Positions 9,482 to 17,781 of a stretch of DNA of 64,000 nucleotides are shown one piece after another. Numbering within the stretch: the stretch's first letter is position 1; every line of letters starts with the position of its first letter. The notes below the pieces were generated by a model. It was not told where the DNA came from and did no database searches. It worked only from the letters and a program-made list of their open reading frames with translations. Origin of the DNA: Peptococcaceae bacterium BICA1-7 (GTDB lineage: Bacteria; Bacillota; Desulfotomaculia; Desulfotomaculales; Desulfocucumaceae); the NCBI GenBank assembly GCA_000802095.1, contig JUEB01000026.1:372001-436000 (forward strand). The letters are read 5' to 3'. A program made the position numbers and the translations under genes.

Positions 9482-10888
9482 TCATTCCAGTGAAAATTTA
9501 CCGGCTTCCTTCGGCTTAAATACCTCAACAGGGTATTTGCCGTCAAAACACGCGGTGCAAAAGTTTTCCCGGTATTTCCCGAAAATATTCAGCAGTCCGT
9601 CAATGCTCAGATAGTGCAGCCCATCCACCCCAATCAGAGATTTTATCTCGTTGACCGATTTGTGAGCCGCCACCAGCTCACCTTCGTTGGAGGTGTCTAT
9701 GCCATAATAGCAGGACTTTATTACAGGAGGCGAGCTGAGGCACAGGTATACCTCTTTTACTCCCGAGTCCCTGAGCATCTTAACAATTTTTTTGCTGGTG
9801 GTGCCCCTCACCAGGGAGTCATCCACCATCAGCACCCTTTTCCCTTCCAGCATGTACCTCATGGGATTCAGCTTGAGCCTCACTCCCATATCCCTCATAT
9901 CCTGGTTTGGCTGGATGAAGGTCCTGCCAATATACCTGTTTTTCATAAGTCCCTCTTCAAAGGGTTTTCCCGACTCTTCGGCATAGCCCCTGGCAGAAGT
10001 GGTGCCGGAGTCAGGAACCGGTATCACCAGGTCTACATCCACCGGAAACTCCCTGGCCAATTGCCTGCCCATTTCCCTTCTGACCTGGCTGACATGAAAG
10101 CCGTCCATTTCACTGTCGGGCCTGGCAAAATATATATACTCAAATATACAGTGTGCCTTTTTGCGCTGGGAAAGGGCACTCATGGACCTAATTCCCTGAT
10201 CGTCAATGATTACTATTTCCCCCGGCTTTATATCCCTTACTTTTTTTGCTCCCACAGTATCCAGGGCGCAGGACTCAGACGCCACCACGTAGGCGTCACC
10301 CAGTTTGCCCAGGCAGAGAGGACGGAAGCCGTAGGGGTCCCTTACCGCAATAAGGCTGTCTTCAGTTATTATTAAAAGTGAGTACGCCCCCTTGACATCA
10401 ATCATACACTTGGCCAGGGCCTCTTCCAGGGCGTTCTGGCTGTACCTGGCGATAAGATTTACAATTACCTCGCTGTCGGTGGTGGACTGAAACACAGATC
10501 CGGTGGAGGTAAGCTGATTCCTTAAATCCCATATATTTGTTATATTCCCATTATGGGCCAGGCCCAGTGTTCCCCGGGCGTATCTGAATACCAGGGGCTG
10601 AGCGTTGATAGGCTGGCTGGAGCCGGTGGTGGAGTATCGGACGTGCCCCACAGCAATGTGCCCGGTCATTTTTTCAAGTGTTCCCTGCCCGAACACCTCC
10701 GGGACCAGTCCCATATCCTTGTGCAGCATCACTTTGCCACCATCAGAAACGGCTATTCCTGCGCTTTCCTGGCCCCTGTGCTGCAGGGCATAGAGTCCGT
10801 AGTAAGTTATTCTGGCCACATCCAGATTTTTTCCATATACTCCGAAAATACCGCACTCTTCCCTCGGCTTGTCGATATCCGATAGCAT
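9482..10888 (-). CDS. purF: Amidophosphoribosyltransferase
   Basis: First committed step of purine synthesis: PRPP plus glutamine to phosphoribosylamine. Ntn-type glutaminase with a short propeptide; the catalytic Cys in [10 protein letters not shown] becomes the N-terminus after removal of about 11 residues. Further landmarks: [30 protein letters not shown], the PRPP-binding [16 protein letters not shown] (about residue 345), and Cys residues near the C-terminus ([11 protein letters not shown] and others) suiting the iron-sulfur cluster of the B. subtilis type. About 468 residues. ATG 10888, with GGGGGG 6 bases upstream, is preferred over ATG 10894, where the purine-rich tract abuts the start. 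The neighbour upstream is purC, not purL as in Bacillus. Confidence 0.97.
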   Translation of the reverse strand: MLSDIDKPREECGIFGVYGKNLDVARITYYGLYALQHRGQESAGIAVSDGGKVMLHKDMGLVPEVFGQGTLEKMTGHIAVGHVRYSTTGSSQPINAQPLVFRYARGTLGLAHNGNITNIWDLRNQLTSTGSVFQSTTDSEVIVNLIARYSQNALEEALAKCMIDVKGAYSLLIITEDSLIAVRDPYGFRPLCLGKLGDAYVVASESCALDTVGAKKVRDIKPGEIVIIDDQGIRSMSALSQRKKAHCIFEYIYFARPDSEMDGFHVSQVRREMGRQLAREFPVDVDLVIPVPDSGTTSARGYAEESGKPFEEGLMKNRYIGRTFIQPNQDMRDMGVRLKLNPMRYMLEGKRVLMVDDSLVRGTTSKKIVKMLRDSGVKEVYLCLSSPPVIKSCYYGIDTSNEGELVAAHKSVNEIKSLIGVDGLHYLSIDGLLNIFGKYRENFCTACFDGKYPVEVFKPKEAGKFSLE

Positions 10889-10930
10889 GCCCATCCCCCC
10901 ATAACGAACAATTTTTACCTGAAGTATTGG

Positions 10931-12238
10931 CTAGGCCCCTGCCCCGTTTAACCTGAAGTAATCTTCCAGGGTGCTATTTTCCTCATAATACTGTATTTCA
11001 TTCAGGGCTATGGACTTAATTTTTTCGTTGGTGTCCGGGGCGCTGGACTGCCCGTATATATAAGAGACCAGGGCATTGAATTTGTCTTCCTGCAGGGAAA
11101 TAAACCTTCCGTCAACAACCGGCGTTACAGGGTAGTATCCCTTTTCCTGTCCTTCCTTCAGATGAACAAGGAAGGACTGCCCCGATACCGCCGCCTCCTT
11201 CTTGGCCTCCCTGGTGGCTTCAAACCATTTGGGGTGCATTATTTTATAATAGTCCCGCATGGACTGCTTATTGATGCTGACATAGTAAGACCTGTCCCGG
11301 TGAACCACCTCAGTGGTCACCCTGATGGAGTCTGTATCTATAGTATCCACAAAAACCAGCCTGTCTCCATCCCTGGCTATCTCCCACTTAAGGTCCCACA
11401 AAAAGAGGCCCAGCCTGCCAAAGTACCGGTGCACCAGCACTGATCCCAGAATGCTCATCCTTATAACGTCTAAGAGCGTCTCTCCTCCACCCCCACAGAT
11501 ATACAGGGCCTCCTGGAGACTTAAGTTTCTGTCCTCGGGCTCGTACTTGGTGGTGAAGTCCACTGTGGGAACTGAAAAGGGCGACCAGGGAACCATTTCT
11601 TCTTTAAGCCCCAGTTCCGCAAGATAGCCTTTGCGGCTCTTTTCATCCATGCCCGAATATTTCCTGTACACCGAAGACCCGGGCACCACCCCGAAGCGAA
11701 CAATGTTTTCCAGGGGCACAACATACCTGTCGGCACTGCTGTATTGGCTGTAATCCCACAGGTTATTGGCAAAATGCCTCAATCTCCGGGGCTTCATTAC
11801 CTTATACTTCTTAACCATCACAAAGGGACTGGGAGCTGATGGAAAAGAATTCCCCAGCACCTCACCTGTTTGTCCGTCGATCATGCCGGCGTGGTGGGTG
11901 TCTGCGCCGCTTTCGGCATAGCGATCCAGCAGCCTCCCCTGTAGAAAATTAAGAAACTCCTCATTTCCCGCGAACATTCCCGGCAGATCTTTTTTTATCC
12001 CGGCCCACTCCTCCTTGGATCCCAGCAGTGTATATATGCTGTGCCGGATGGCAGTTCTGCTGGTATCACTGCCTGGAATGGAAAATATAGTGCCCACATC
12101 AAAAACAGATCCCCCGGAGGTAGTCCTGCAGACCATGTATTCAGGATACTCGCTGCAGTTATAAAGCTGCTGGACCGACCCGTTATAAACCGGCTCTTCA
12201 TTTTCATATCTGGAAAGGTCTATTTTGCTGCTAAACAA
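10931..12238 (-). CDS. purC: Divergent, long SAICAR synthetase-like protein
   Basis: Probably joins CAIR and aspartate with ATP to SAICAR (step 7). Weak but ordered similarity to PurC: FDVGTIFSIPG in the N-terminal part (cf. SDRISAFDV in PurC), YVVPLENIVRFGVVPGSSVY (cf. PVECIVRGYLAGS), PTVDFTTKYE (cf. PLVEFTxK), and LFLWDLKWEIARDGDRLVF followed by DTIDTDSIR (cf. DFKLEFG...DEISPD.CR). At 435 residues it is much longer than the 235-300 of common PurC. No other purC candidate is in the window, and the position between purB and purF is where purC lies in Firmicutes operons. The start is TTG 12238 with AGGTG 7 bases before it. The activity is inferred from motif order and context; a paralogue with another amide-bond substrate is possible. 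Confidence 0.72.
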   Translation of the reverse strand: MFSSKIDLSRYENEEPVYNGSVQQLYNCSEYPEYMVCRTTSGGSVFDVGTIFSIPGSDTSRTAIRHSIYTLLGSKEEWAGIKKDLPGMFAGNEEFLNFLQGRLLDRYAESGADTHHAGMIDGQTGEVLGNSFPSAPSPFVMVKKYKVMKPRRLRHFANNLWDYSQYSSADRYVVPLENIVRFGVVPGSSVYRKYSGMDEKSRKGYLAELGLKEEMVPWSPFSVPTVDFTTKYEPEDRNLSLQEALYICGGGGETLLDVIRMSILGSVLVHRYFGRLGLFLWDLKWEIARDGDRLVFVDTIDTDSIRVTTEVVHRDRSYYVSINKQSMRDYYKIMHPKWFEATREAKKEAAVSGQSFLVHLKEGQEKGYYPVTPVVDGRFISLQEDKFNALVSYIYGQSSAPDTNEKIKSIALNEIQYYEENSTLEDYFRLNGAGA

Positions 12239-12287
12239 AGTATTTCACCTCAGATCAAAATATCGGAATTGGGAATTGGGGGAGCAC

Positions 12288-12420
12288 AAAAGCCACCCCG
12301 ATCGGGGACATTCCTTGGTTTTCAGCGCCAGACCATTAAAGTTAGGTATGTCCATCCAGATCGGGGACATTCCTGTCCACAAAGTAATGCCTCATCTTCA
12401 GCAGGTGTGTCCCCATTCAT
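12288..12420. repeat. Dispersed repeat family C, two partial copies (purB-purC gap)
   Basis: The 184-base gap between purB and purC contains GATCGGGGACATTCC twice (12300 and 12359 regions) and GGTGTGTCCCCATTC near 12403-12418. The same words, inverted, occur in the pur leader (14621-14690) and, more diverged, at 17640-17700. Paired GGGGACA...TGTCCCC ends suggest a small non-coding element inserted within the operon. No reading frame of interest. Confidence 0.6.
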
Positions 12421-12422
12421 TG

Positions 12423-13715
12423 TTACAGCCCGAACCGGCTGAATATCTCATCCACTCTGCCCAAATGGTAGCTGTAGTCAAACAGTCCTTCCAATTCTTC
12501 CCCGCCCAACAGTGACATCACTTCAGAGTCTTCCCTGAGGAGAACTTTAAAGCTCTTTCGGCTCTTCCATGACTCCATGGCGTTTCTCTGCACCAGCTCA
12601 TAGGCCCTTTCTCTGGTAATACCCTTATTGACCAGGGCCAGCAGAACCCTCTGTGAAAAAAGCAGGCCCCCGGTGAGCTCCAGGTTCTTTTGCATATTCT
12701 CAGGATATATAAGAAGGTTTTTCATCATGGCTGTAAACTTGTAAAGCATGTAGTCAAGCGCAGTGGTGCTGTCAGGAATAATCACCCTCTCCACCGATGA
12801 GTGGGAAATATCCCTTTCATTCCACAGGGCCACATTTTCCATGGCTACCAGTGCATTACCCCTTAACAGCCGTGCCATTCCGGTTATCCTTTCGGCGGTT
12901 ATGGGGTTGCGCTTGTGAGGCATGGCGGAAGATCCCTTCTGCCCTTTGGCGAAAAACTCCTCGACCTCCAGTATTTCAGTTCTCTGAAGGCTGCGTATTT
13001 CGGTGGTGAACTTTTCCAGAGAGCTGCCCACTATGGCCAGGGTTGTAAGAAATTCGGCATGGCGGTCCCGCTGCACCACCTGGGTGGAGATGCTGGCCGG
13101 GGCCAGTCCCATTCTTTTACACACATGTGCCTCCACCGCAGGGTTGATGTTGGCGTAAGTCCCCACTGCCCCGGAAATCTTTCCGACACTCACCGACTGC
13201 AGTGCCCTTTCCATTCTGTCGATGTTTCTTTCAGTTTCTGAAGCCCATAAAAGCATCTTCAGCCCGAAGGTAATGGGCTCGGCATGCACCCCGTGGGTCC
13301 TTCCCATCATTATGGTATTCCTGTGCTGAGCAGCTTTTTCCAGCAGAACAGGCTTAAGCTCCTTAAGCTTTGACAAAACCAGCTCCCCGGCCTCTTTCAT
13401 TTGGGCCGCCAGGGCGGTATCCAGCACGTCGGACGAAGTAAGGCCCATGTGTATATATTTGGAGTCCTCCCCCACATACTCTGCCACACATGTTAAAAAG
13501 GCAATCACATCGTGGTTGGTTACCGCCTCAATCTCGTCAACCCTCTCCACGGTGAAATTAGCCTTTTCCTTTATTATCTGCAAAGCGCCGGATGGCACCA
13601 GGCCCAGGTCGGTCATAGCCTCGCAGGCATAAATCTCCACATCCAGCCACTTACGGTATTTATTTTCCTGGGACCATATTTTCTTCATTTCAGGCAGGGT
13701 ATAGCGCTCAATCAT
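12423..13715 (-). CDS. purB: Adenylosuccinate lyase
   Basis: Releases fumarate from SAICAR (step 8) and from adenylosuccinate (AMP synthesis). 430 residues, standard for the Bacillus-type enzyme. Seen: [15 protein letters not shown] start, HDVIAFL near residue 68, [15 protein letters not shown] (about 90), [15 protein letters not shown] with the catalytic His (about 140), and the fumarase-superfamily signature [12 protein letters not shown] (about 262) carrying the mobile catalytic serine loop. Starts at ATG 13715, 29 bases behind purE; a CTGCAGGCCTCCAAT-type ribosome binding site (GGAGG on the minus strand) precedes it. Confidence 0.98.
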   Translation of the reverse strand: MIERYTLPEMKKIWSQENKYRKWLDVEIYACEAMTDLGLVPSGALQIIKEKANFTVERVDEIEAVTNHDVIAFLTCVAEYVGEDSKYIHMGLTSSDVLDTALAAQMKEAGELVLSKLKELKPVLLEKAAQHRNTIMMGRTHGVHAEPITFGLKMLLWASETERNIDRMERALQSVSVGKISGAVGTYANINPAVEAHVCKRMGLAPASISTQVVQRDRHAEFLTTLAIVGSSLEKFTTEIRSLQRTEILEVEEFFAKGQKGSSAMPHKRNPITAERITGMARLLRGNALVAMENVALWNERDISHSSVERVIIPDSTTALDYMLYKFTAMMKNLLIYPENMQKNLELTGGLLFSQRVLLALVNKGITRERAYELVQRNAMESWKSRKSFKVLLREDSEVMSLLGGEELEGLFDYSYHLGRVDEIFSRFGL

Positions 13716-13744
13716 CTGCAGGCCTCCAATTCTTTTAAAAATAC

Positions 13745-14260
13745 TTATGAGCTAAGATACTTTTCAGCTCCCATTGTCCTCAGCCGGGCATCCTTTTCCT
13801 CCACCCCGGCAGCAAGTGATTCCTTGTATTTTTCTATCCTGCCTCTCATGTCAGGATCACCTGCCCCTATTATCTGAGCAGCCAGTATACCGGCATTTTT
13901 GGCTCCGTTTATAGCTACCGTGGCCACGGGTATGCCGGCCGGCATCTGCACAATGGCATAAAGAGCGTCAACTCCGCTCAGAGCCCCGGACTTTATGGGC
14001 ACTCCGATAACCGGAAGAACAGTAAGGGAGGCAATCACCCCGGGCAGGTGGGCAGCCCCTCCGGCTCCGGCAATAATAGCTTTAAGCCCCCTACCTGCTG
14101 CATCCCTGGCATATCCGGCAGTCTTTTCCGGCGCCCGGTGGGCTGATGAAATGACCATTTCGTATGCAATTCCCAGTTCTTCCAGCATATCAGCCGCATC
14201 TTTCATCACCGGCAGATCGGAGTCACTCCCCATAACTATTCCAACCAGTGGATCACCCAT
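13745..14260 (-). CDS. purE: N5-carboxyaminoimidazole ribonucleotide mutase
   Basis: Rearranges N5-CAIR to CAIR (class I PurE). 171 residues. Seen: [18 protein letters not shown] (phosphate/CAIR binding), [13 protein letters not shown] with the catalytic His, [14 protein letters not shown], and [19 protein letters not shown]. First structural gene of the pur operon, behind an 480-base gap and leader. ATG 14260 follows AGGAGG. No purK partner is adjacent in the window, so N5-CAIR must be made by a gene elsewhere, or this PurE uses CO2 and AIR directly (class II); the sequence was not analysed finely enough to decide. Confidence 0.97.
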   Translation of the reverse strand: MGDPLVGIVMGSDSDLPVMKDAADMLEELGIAYEMVISSAHRAPEKTAGYARDAAGRGLKAIIAGAGGAAHLPGVIASLTVLPVIGVPIKSGALSGVDALYAIVQMPAGIPVATVAINGAKNAGILAAQIIGAGDPDMRGRIEKYKESLAAGVEEKDARLRTMGAEKYLSS

Positions 14261-14380
14261 GTATAAATCCTCCTATTAAACCCTTTTTTTCAGGATAGTT
14301 ACCCACGCCTCAAAGCGGCACCATCAGAGAATGAAAATATAAGAAAAATCCAAACCATTCTACACTGAAAATCACCCGGG

Positions 14381-14480
14381 TCTTTATTGGCCCCAGAGAT
14401 CACATAGAATTTACTCCTTGGAAATTCTGTATTCTGAATTCCGACCGCAAAGGAATATCAGTATTAGCCATTTTTATTAT
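14381..14480. repeat. Dispersed repeats of families D and B in the pur leader
   Basis: 14381-14416 (CGGGTCTTTATTGGCC and on to CACATAGAATTTA) matches the element at 32561-32595 between flhA and flhB, where it reads CGGGTCTCTATTGGCC. Directly after it, 14419-14446 holds the family B block (ATTCTGTATTCTGAATTCCGACC), followed by CAGTATTAGCC, an ending that also occurs after the GGGAGAC repeats of family A. Both blocks lie within the transcribed leader of purE. No coding potential seen. Confidence 0.65.
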
Positions 14481-14511
14481 TATCTTTAAAAACCTGTTAA
14501 TTCAGCCCTTT

Positions 14512-14577
14512 AAAATTAAAAAAGCCCGGAAAACAGGTTTACTCAGTAATAGAGAAACCCTGCCGCCTGGGCTTTTA
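14512..14577 (-). terminator. Second terminator-like hairpin in the pur leader
   Basis: Read on the minus strand: AAAAGCCC, an inner arm CAGGGTTT, a loop, AAACCTG, then GGGCTTTTTTAATTTT. The outer arms (AAAAGCCC/GGGCTTTT) and the inner arms pair, and a long U-tract follows, as in an intrinsic terminator. It lies about 160 bases after the riboswitch and about 250 bases before purE, so polymerase must read through it to reach purE unless an unseen promoter lies below. It may be a second attenuator or a repeat-borne hairpin. Confidence 0.55.
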
Positions 14578-14620
14578 CCCCTGTCGGTGTAACTCCTGAT
14601 GAAGACACGCCTGATTAAGG

Positions 14621-14690
14621 AATGGGGACACACCTCTCTTTAGGGTATTACTCCTCAGTCAGAGGAATGTCCCCGATCGGTATTATAGTG
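14621..14690. repeat. Dispersed repeat family C copy in the pur leader
   Basis: GGGGACACACCTCTC (from 14625) and AGAGGAATGTCCCCGATCGG (to 14680) flank a short centre, giving an inverted-repeat-ended unit of about 60 bases. The same words occur inverted at 12288-12420 and in degenerate form at 17640-17700. It lies between the two terminator-like structures of the pur leader. Confidence 0.6.
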
Positions 14691-14735
14691 ACACTCTTTT
14701 TAAGGTATCACTCGATGAGTCCCTGATCATTATAT

Positions 14736-14823
14736 TAAAAAGTGGCGGGCCTTTTCAGGTGTCTGTGCCGCTCGGACCATGCCGCCCGCTATTAGAGCGG
14801 ACGCGGAACCCTAAGGCACACTT
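14736..14823 (-). ncRNA. ykkC-family riboswitch, probably PRPP type, with overlapping terminator
   Basis: On the minus strand, 15 bases after the promoter start point, lie CTTAGGGTTCCGCG and GGTCCGAGCGGCACAGAC, the conserved words of the ykkC aptamer family. Stem P1 is GCCTT (14813-14817) with AAGGC (14749-14753); stem P2 is CCGCT/AGCGG with a 5-base loop. An alternative stem, GCGGGC (14784-14789) with GCCCGC (14745-14750), is followed by a run of five Ts (14737-14741): a terminator that uses the 3' arm of P2 and part of P1, so ligand-stabilised P1/P2 should prevent termination (an ON switch). ykkC subtypes sense guanidine, ppGpp, PRPP or (d)ADP; PRPP members control de novo purine genes, which follow here. 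Subtype is inferred from context. Confidence 0.8.
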
Positions 14824-14838
14824 TCTCGAATCAATTGT

Positions 14839-14867
14839 ATCATAACAATAGAGGCATTGGGTGTCAA
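14839..14867 (-). promoter_or_regulatory. Sigma-A promoter of the pur operon
   Basis: Minus strand: TTGACA (14862-14867), 17-base spacer, TATGAT (14839-14844). This is a near-consensus promoter. Start of transcription is expected near 14832, just ahead of the riboswitch. The leader to purE is then about 570 bases. Upstream, the palindrome CACTG/CAGTG (14886-14901) might be a weak terminator or operator. Confidence 0.85.
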
Positions 14868-15078
14868 TATTAATTGAATAAAAATCACTGTTTTATCAGT
14901 GGCTTTTATGTGTAATACACCTTCGGGACAGCTACCCGTACCTTTTTTCCCTGGTCTTAAGAATCAATCCGCTAAAACCCCTCTGCATCGGTCCAGGTGG
15001 ACCAGTAAAAGTGGACAGTACGCCCGGTTATAGACCGATACTTTACGGGAAAGGCTAATTTCAAGGAGGTGAGCAGCT

Positions 15079-15201
15079 TTGACCAGGGAAAAGGATATGG
15101 GTCTGGCTAATGATGTGGTCATAGTTGAGGCGGACATGGATCTTCTTAATAAAGAGGCCAATGAAGAGGCCGCGCAGGACTATTTAAGGATTATGCTATA
15201 A
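15079..15201 (+). CDS. Small protein of unknown function, 40 residues
   Basis: I do not recognise this protein. TTG 15079 stands 7 bases after the perfect ribosome binding site AAGGAGGTGA (15063-15072), and 40 codons run to TAA. The product is acidic: it begins MTREKDMGLANDVVIVEADM, continues DLLNKEANEEAAQDYLRIML, and has no membrane segment. It is divergent from the pur promoter and followed after 47 bases by a second small gene, then a strong terminator at 15372-15408, so the two form a plausible small operon. No convincing promoter was found upstream. A pseudogene fragment is less likely because of the excellent translation signals. Confidence 0.6.
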   Translation: MTREKDMGLANDVVIVEADMDLLNKEANEEAAQDYLRIML

Positions 15202-15248
15202 AAAAAGACTACGGAACAAGGAGCGCGCTGAAGCAATGGAGGGATAAT

Positions 15249-15368
15249 ATGTCGAAGGACAAGCAGAACTCTGAAAAAGAGCTTAAGGGAAACAGGAAAG
15301 AGGATCTGGATAGAATACGCGGTATGAGACGTATTTACAATCCTGAGAGCGGACCTTCAAACAAGTGA
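15249..15368 (+). CDS. Small basic protein of unknown function, 39 residues
   Basis: I do not recognise this protein. ATG 15249 follows GGAGGG at about 5 bases; 39 codons run to TGA at 15366-15368, and the terminator starts 4 bases later. The product is very hydrophilic and lysine/arginine/glutamate-rich (MSKDKQNSEKELKGNRKED, then LDRIRGMRRIYNPESGPSNK), with no hydrophobic segment. Small charged proteins like this occur among spore-core or nucleic-acid-associated proteins of Firmicutes, but nothing specific supports that here. Its link with the 40-residue gene upstream is by position and the shared terminator. Confidence 0.6.
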   Translation: MSKDKQNSEKELKGNRKEDLDRIRGMRRIYNPESGPSNK

Positions 15369-15371
15369 ATT

Positions 15372-15408
15372 AAAAAGCCCGGATTCCAGTGTGGAATCCG
15401 GGCTTTTT
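15372..15408. terminator. Strong bidirectional terminator
   Basis: A 17-base perfect inverted repeat, AAAAAGCCCGGATTCCA with its complement, around a 3-base loop, ending in T-runs on both strands. It serves the small plus-strand genes and guaA on the minus strand (stop at 15418). Confidence 0.92.
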
Positions 15409-15417
15409 CTTATCGTT

Positions 15418-16959
15418 CTACTCCCACTCTATAGTGGAGGGGGGCTTACTGGTTATATCGTAAACCACACGGTTTACCCCTTTGACCTCATTGACTATCC
15501 TGTTTGATATCTTCTCCAGCACCTCGTGGGGTATCCGGGCCCAGTCGGCGGTCATACCGTCATTGCTGAGCACCGCTCTTATGGCAATGGTGTACCAGTA
15601 GGTTCTCTCATCTCCCATAACTCCCACACTCTTAAGGCCCGGCAGCACTGCAAAGTACTGCCATATTTCTCTGCCCAGACCAGCCCGCTCTATTTCTCCT
15701 GTTACTATATGGTCGGCCTCCCTTAATATGGCCAGCTTTTCATCTGTGATCTCCCCAATAATACGCACAGCCAGGCCTGGGCCCGGGAAGGGCTGTCTCC
15801 AGACCACCTCTTCGGGCATACCCAGTTCCTCTCCCAGTATTCTGACCTCATCCTTAAAAAGCCAGCGCAGGGGCTCTACCAGTGAAAACTTCATTTTTTC
15901 AGGGAGCCCGCCCACGTTATGATGGGACTTTATTACTGCAGCAGTCTGAGTGCCGCTCTCCACCACATCGGGATACAGGGTGCCCTGCACCAGGAAATCT
16001 ATCTCCCCAAGCTTGGCGGCCTCTTCCTCAAATACCCTGATAAATTCCTCACCGATAATTTTTCTCTTTCTTTCCGGGTCGGTGATCCCCGCCAGTTTGC
16101 CCAGAAACCTCCTGGAGGCGTCAACGTAAATCAATCGGATATTGAAGCCCTCCCTGAATGTTTCCACCACCTTCTCTGCCTCTCCCTTTCTCAGCAGGCC
16201 GTGATTTACAAACACGCAGGTCAGCCTTTCACCCACCGCACGGTTCACCAGTACCGCCGCCACCGACGAGTCCACACCCCCGCTCAGCGCGCACAGCACC
16301 CTGCCGTCCCCCACCCGGGACTTTATTTCTGCCACCGAGTGTTCGATAAAGGACTCCATGTTCCAGGCGCCGGAACAGCCACAAATATTGTACAGAAACT
16401 GTTTCAGAATATCCTGCCCCCTGGGGGTGTGCGCTACTTCGGGGTGAAACTGCACTGCGTACAGCTTCCTGCTGTAATCAGCCATGGCCGCCACCGGTGA
16501 GAGCTCAGTGCTGGCAGTTACAGAAAAGCCCGGAGGAGGTGAGTCAACCCTGTCCCCGTGGCTCATCCAGCACTGCTCGACCTTTTCCAAACAGCACAGC
16601 AGGTCGTCCGGCGAGGAAACCTGAAGCGAAATCCTTCCGTATTCCCGCAGATCTGCCCTGGCCACCACTCCACCCATCTGCTGGGTCATAAGATGCATGC
16701 CGTAGCAAATACCCATAACCGGTATTCCCAGTTCGTAGATGCCAGGGTCACAGGCCGGCGCCCCTTCCTGATATACACTGGAGGGTCCTCCGGAAAAAAT
16801 TATCCCCCGTGGGTTTTTTTCTTTAATCTGGCCGAGGGAAGTGGTATAGGGCAGCATTTCGCAAAAAACCTTTAGCTCACGTATTCTTCTGGCTATCAAC
16901 TGGCTGTACTGCCCGCCGAAATCCAGCACAATAACCATTTCCTGTCCTATTCCCTGCAC
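15418..16959 (-). CDS. guaA: GMP synthase (glutamine-hydrolysing)
   Basis: Converts XMP to GMP with ATP and glutamine. 513 residues, the same size as the B. subtilis enzyme. Class I glutaminase domain (about 1-190) with [15 protein letters not shown], the nucleophile Cys in GICYGMHLM (about residue 85) and QFHPEVAHT carrying the His and Glu; ATP pyrophosphatase domain with the P-loop [15 protein letters not shown] (about 225); C-terminal dimerisation domain ending in [15 protein letters not shown]. The frame opens at TTG 16977, but GTG 16959 has GGAGGT 7 bases before it and is preferred. It follows hpt by 14 bases, a salvage/interconversion operon. Confidence 0.97.
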   Translation of the reverse strand: MQGIGQEMVIVLDFGGQYSQLIARRIRELKVFCEMLPYTTSLGQIKEKNPRGIIFSGGPSSVYQEGAPACDPGIYELGIPVMGICYGMHLMTQQMGGVVARADLREYGRISLQVSSPDDLLCCLEKVEQCWMSHGDRVDSPPPGFSVTASTELSPVAAMADYSRKLYAVQFHPEVAHTPRGQDILKQFLYNICGCSGAWNMESFIEHSVAEIKSRVGDGRVLCALSGGVDSSVAAVLVNRAVGERLTCVFVNHGLLRKGEAEKVVETFREGFNIRLIYVDASRRFLGKLAGITDPERKRKIIGEEFIRVFEEEAAKLGEIDFLVQGTLYPDVVESGTQTAAVIKSHHNVGGLPEKMKFSLVEPLRWLFKDEVRILGEELGMPEEVVWRQPFPGPGLAVRIIGEITDEKLAILREADHIVTGEIERAGLGREIWQYFAVLPGLKSVGVMGDERTYWYTIAIRAVLSNDGMTADWARIPHEVLEKISNRIVNEVKGVNRVVYDITSKPPSTIEWE

Positions 16960-16973
16960 TTTATATACCTCCG

Positions 16974-17516
16974 TCAACCTTTTGTATATACTTCAGGCTT
17001 AAGTACACATATTTCTCTTAAGTTCCTGTAGTTCTCCGCATAATCCAGCCCGTAGCCCACCACGAACTTATCAGGAATGGTAAACCCGTTATAGTCCGGG
17101 ACAACTTTAACCTTTCTTCTGGAAGGTTTGTCCAGAAGTGTGCAGGTTTTGAGGGTGGCCGGCTTTCTGGTGGTAAGGTTATCCAGCATGTACTTCAGTG
17201 TAAGACCTGTATCCACAATATCCTCAACCACTATAACGTGCCTGTTCTCTATGCTCTGGTCAAGATCCTTTAATATTTTAACCACTCCTGAGGACCTGCT
17301 GGCCTTCCCATAGCTTGAAACCGCCATAAAATCAATGTTTACCGGCACTTCTATGTGCCTGATCAAATCTGAAAGAAAAATAACCGCCCCTTTGATTATC
17401 CCTACCATGAGAACCTTTTCTCCACGGTAGTCCTCTGTTATTCTGGCAGCCAGCTCTTTTACCTTACCGGCTATTTCCTCTTCAGAAATAAGTACTTCCT
17501 GAATGTCCGGATGCAT
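16974..17516 (-). CDS. hpt: Hypoxanthine phosphoribosyltransferase
   Basis: Salvages hypoxanthine and guanine with PRPP to IMP/GMP. 180 residues. Seen: [20 protein letters not shown], the flexible-loop segment [20 protein letters not shown], the PRPP-binding signature [14 protein letters not shown] (about residue 97) and [17 protein letters not shown] near the C-terminus. ATG 17516 follows GGAGGTG. In many Firmicutes hpt stands next to tilS and ftsH; here it is paired with guaA, so the unit is devoted to purine nucleotides. No riboswitch was seen upstream. Confidence 0.96.
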   Translation of the reverse strand: MHPDIQEVLISEEEIAGKVKELAARITEDYRGEKVLMVGIIKGAVIFLSDLIRHIEVPVNIDFMAVSSYGKASRSSGVVKILKDLDQSIENRHVIVVEDIVDTGLTLKYMLDNLTTRKPATLKTCTLLDKPSRRKVKVVPDYNGFTIPDKFVVGYGLDYAENYRNLREICVLKPEVYTKG

Positions 17517-17608
17517 GCCTGTACACCTCCGCTTTACATGTCAATCTTAGGCTGTATTTTCCTACCTATATAACATATAAGAAAAAATACTTTTAGACAA
17601 GGAAAAAG

Positions 17609-17632
17609 AAAAAAAAACCGCCCGGCGGTTCC
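17609..17632 (-). terminator. Intrinsic terminator of the 17782-18504 gene
   Basis: Minus strand GAACCGCCGGGCGGTT followed by nine or more Ts (17609-17617). It lies after the gene ending at 17782 and before hpt, so it separates the two units. Confidence 0.8.
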
Positions 17633-17637
17633 GTTTA

Positions 17638-17778
17638 AAGGAATAGGGACAAACCTCTCCAGTGTAATTTCCTGGTGGGAGTCAGAGGAATGTCACCAAT
17701 GCTGCTTTTCGGCTTGAAATTCTGATTTCTGAATTCTCTATTCTGGATTCCGACCGAAGGCGCTCACAGTATTAGTTT
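17638..17778. repeat. Dispersed repeats of families C and B
   Basis: 17638-17702 carries a degenerate family C unit (AATAGGGACAAACCTCTCC to CAGAGGAATGTCACC). 17714-17752 carries the family B block (AAATTCTGATTTCTGAATTC, TATTCTGGATTCCGACC), followed by CACAGTATTAG. The same order, C block near B block with a CAGTATTAG end, occurs in the pur leader. Confidence 0.6.
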
Positions 17779-17781
17779 TTT

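Noticed and set aside
9614-10375. Plus-strand open frame of 253 codons opposite purF
   Set aside because: Antisense shadow of purF; amino-acid composition untypical and no start signals.
14260-14900. Guanine/adenine (purine) riboswitch or T-box in the pur leader
   Set aside because: No purine-aptamer core or T-box sequence was found; the conserved words present are those of the ykkC family.
14964-15161. Minus-strand 65-codon frame over the small plus-strand gene
   Set aside because: No ribosome binding site; the opposite strand has a perfect one and a terminator.
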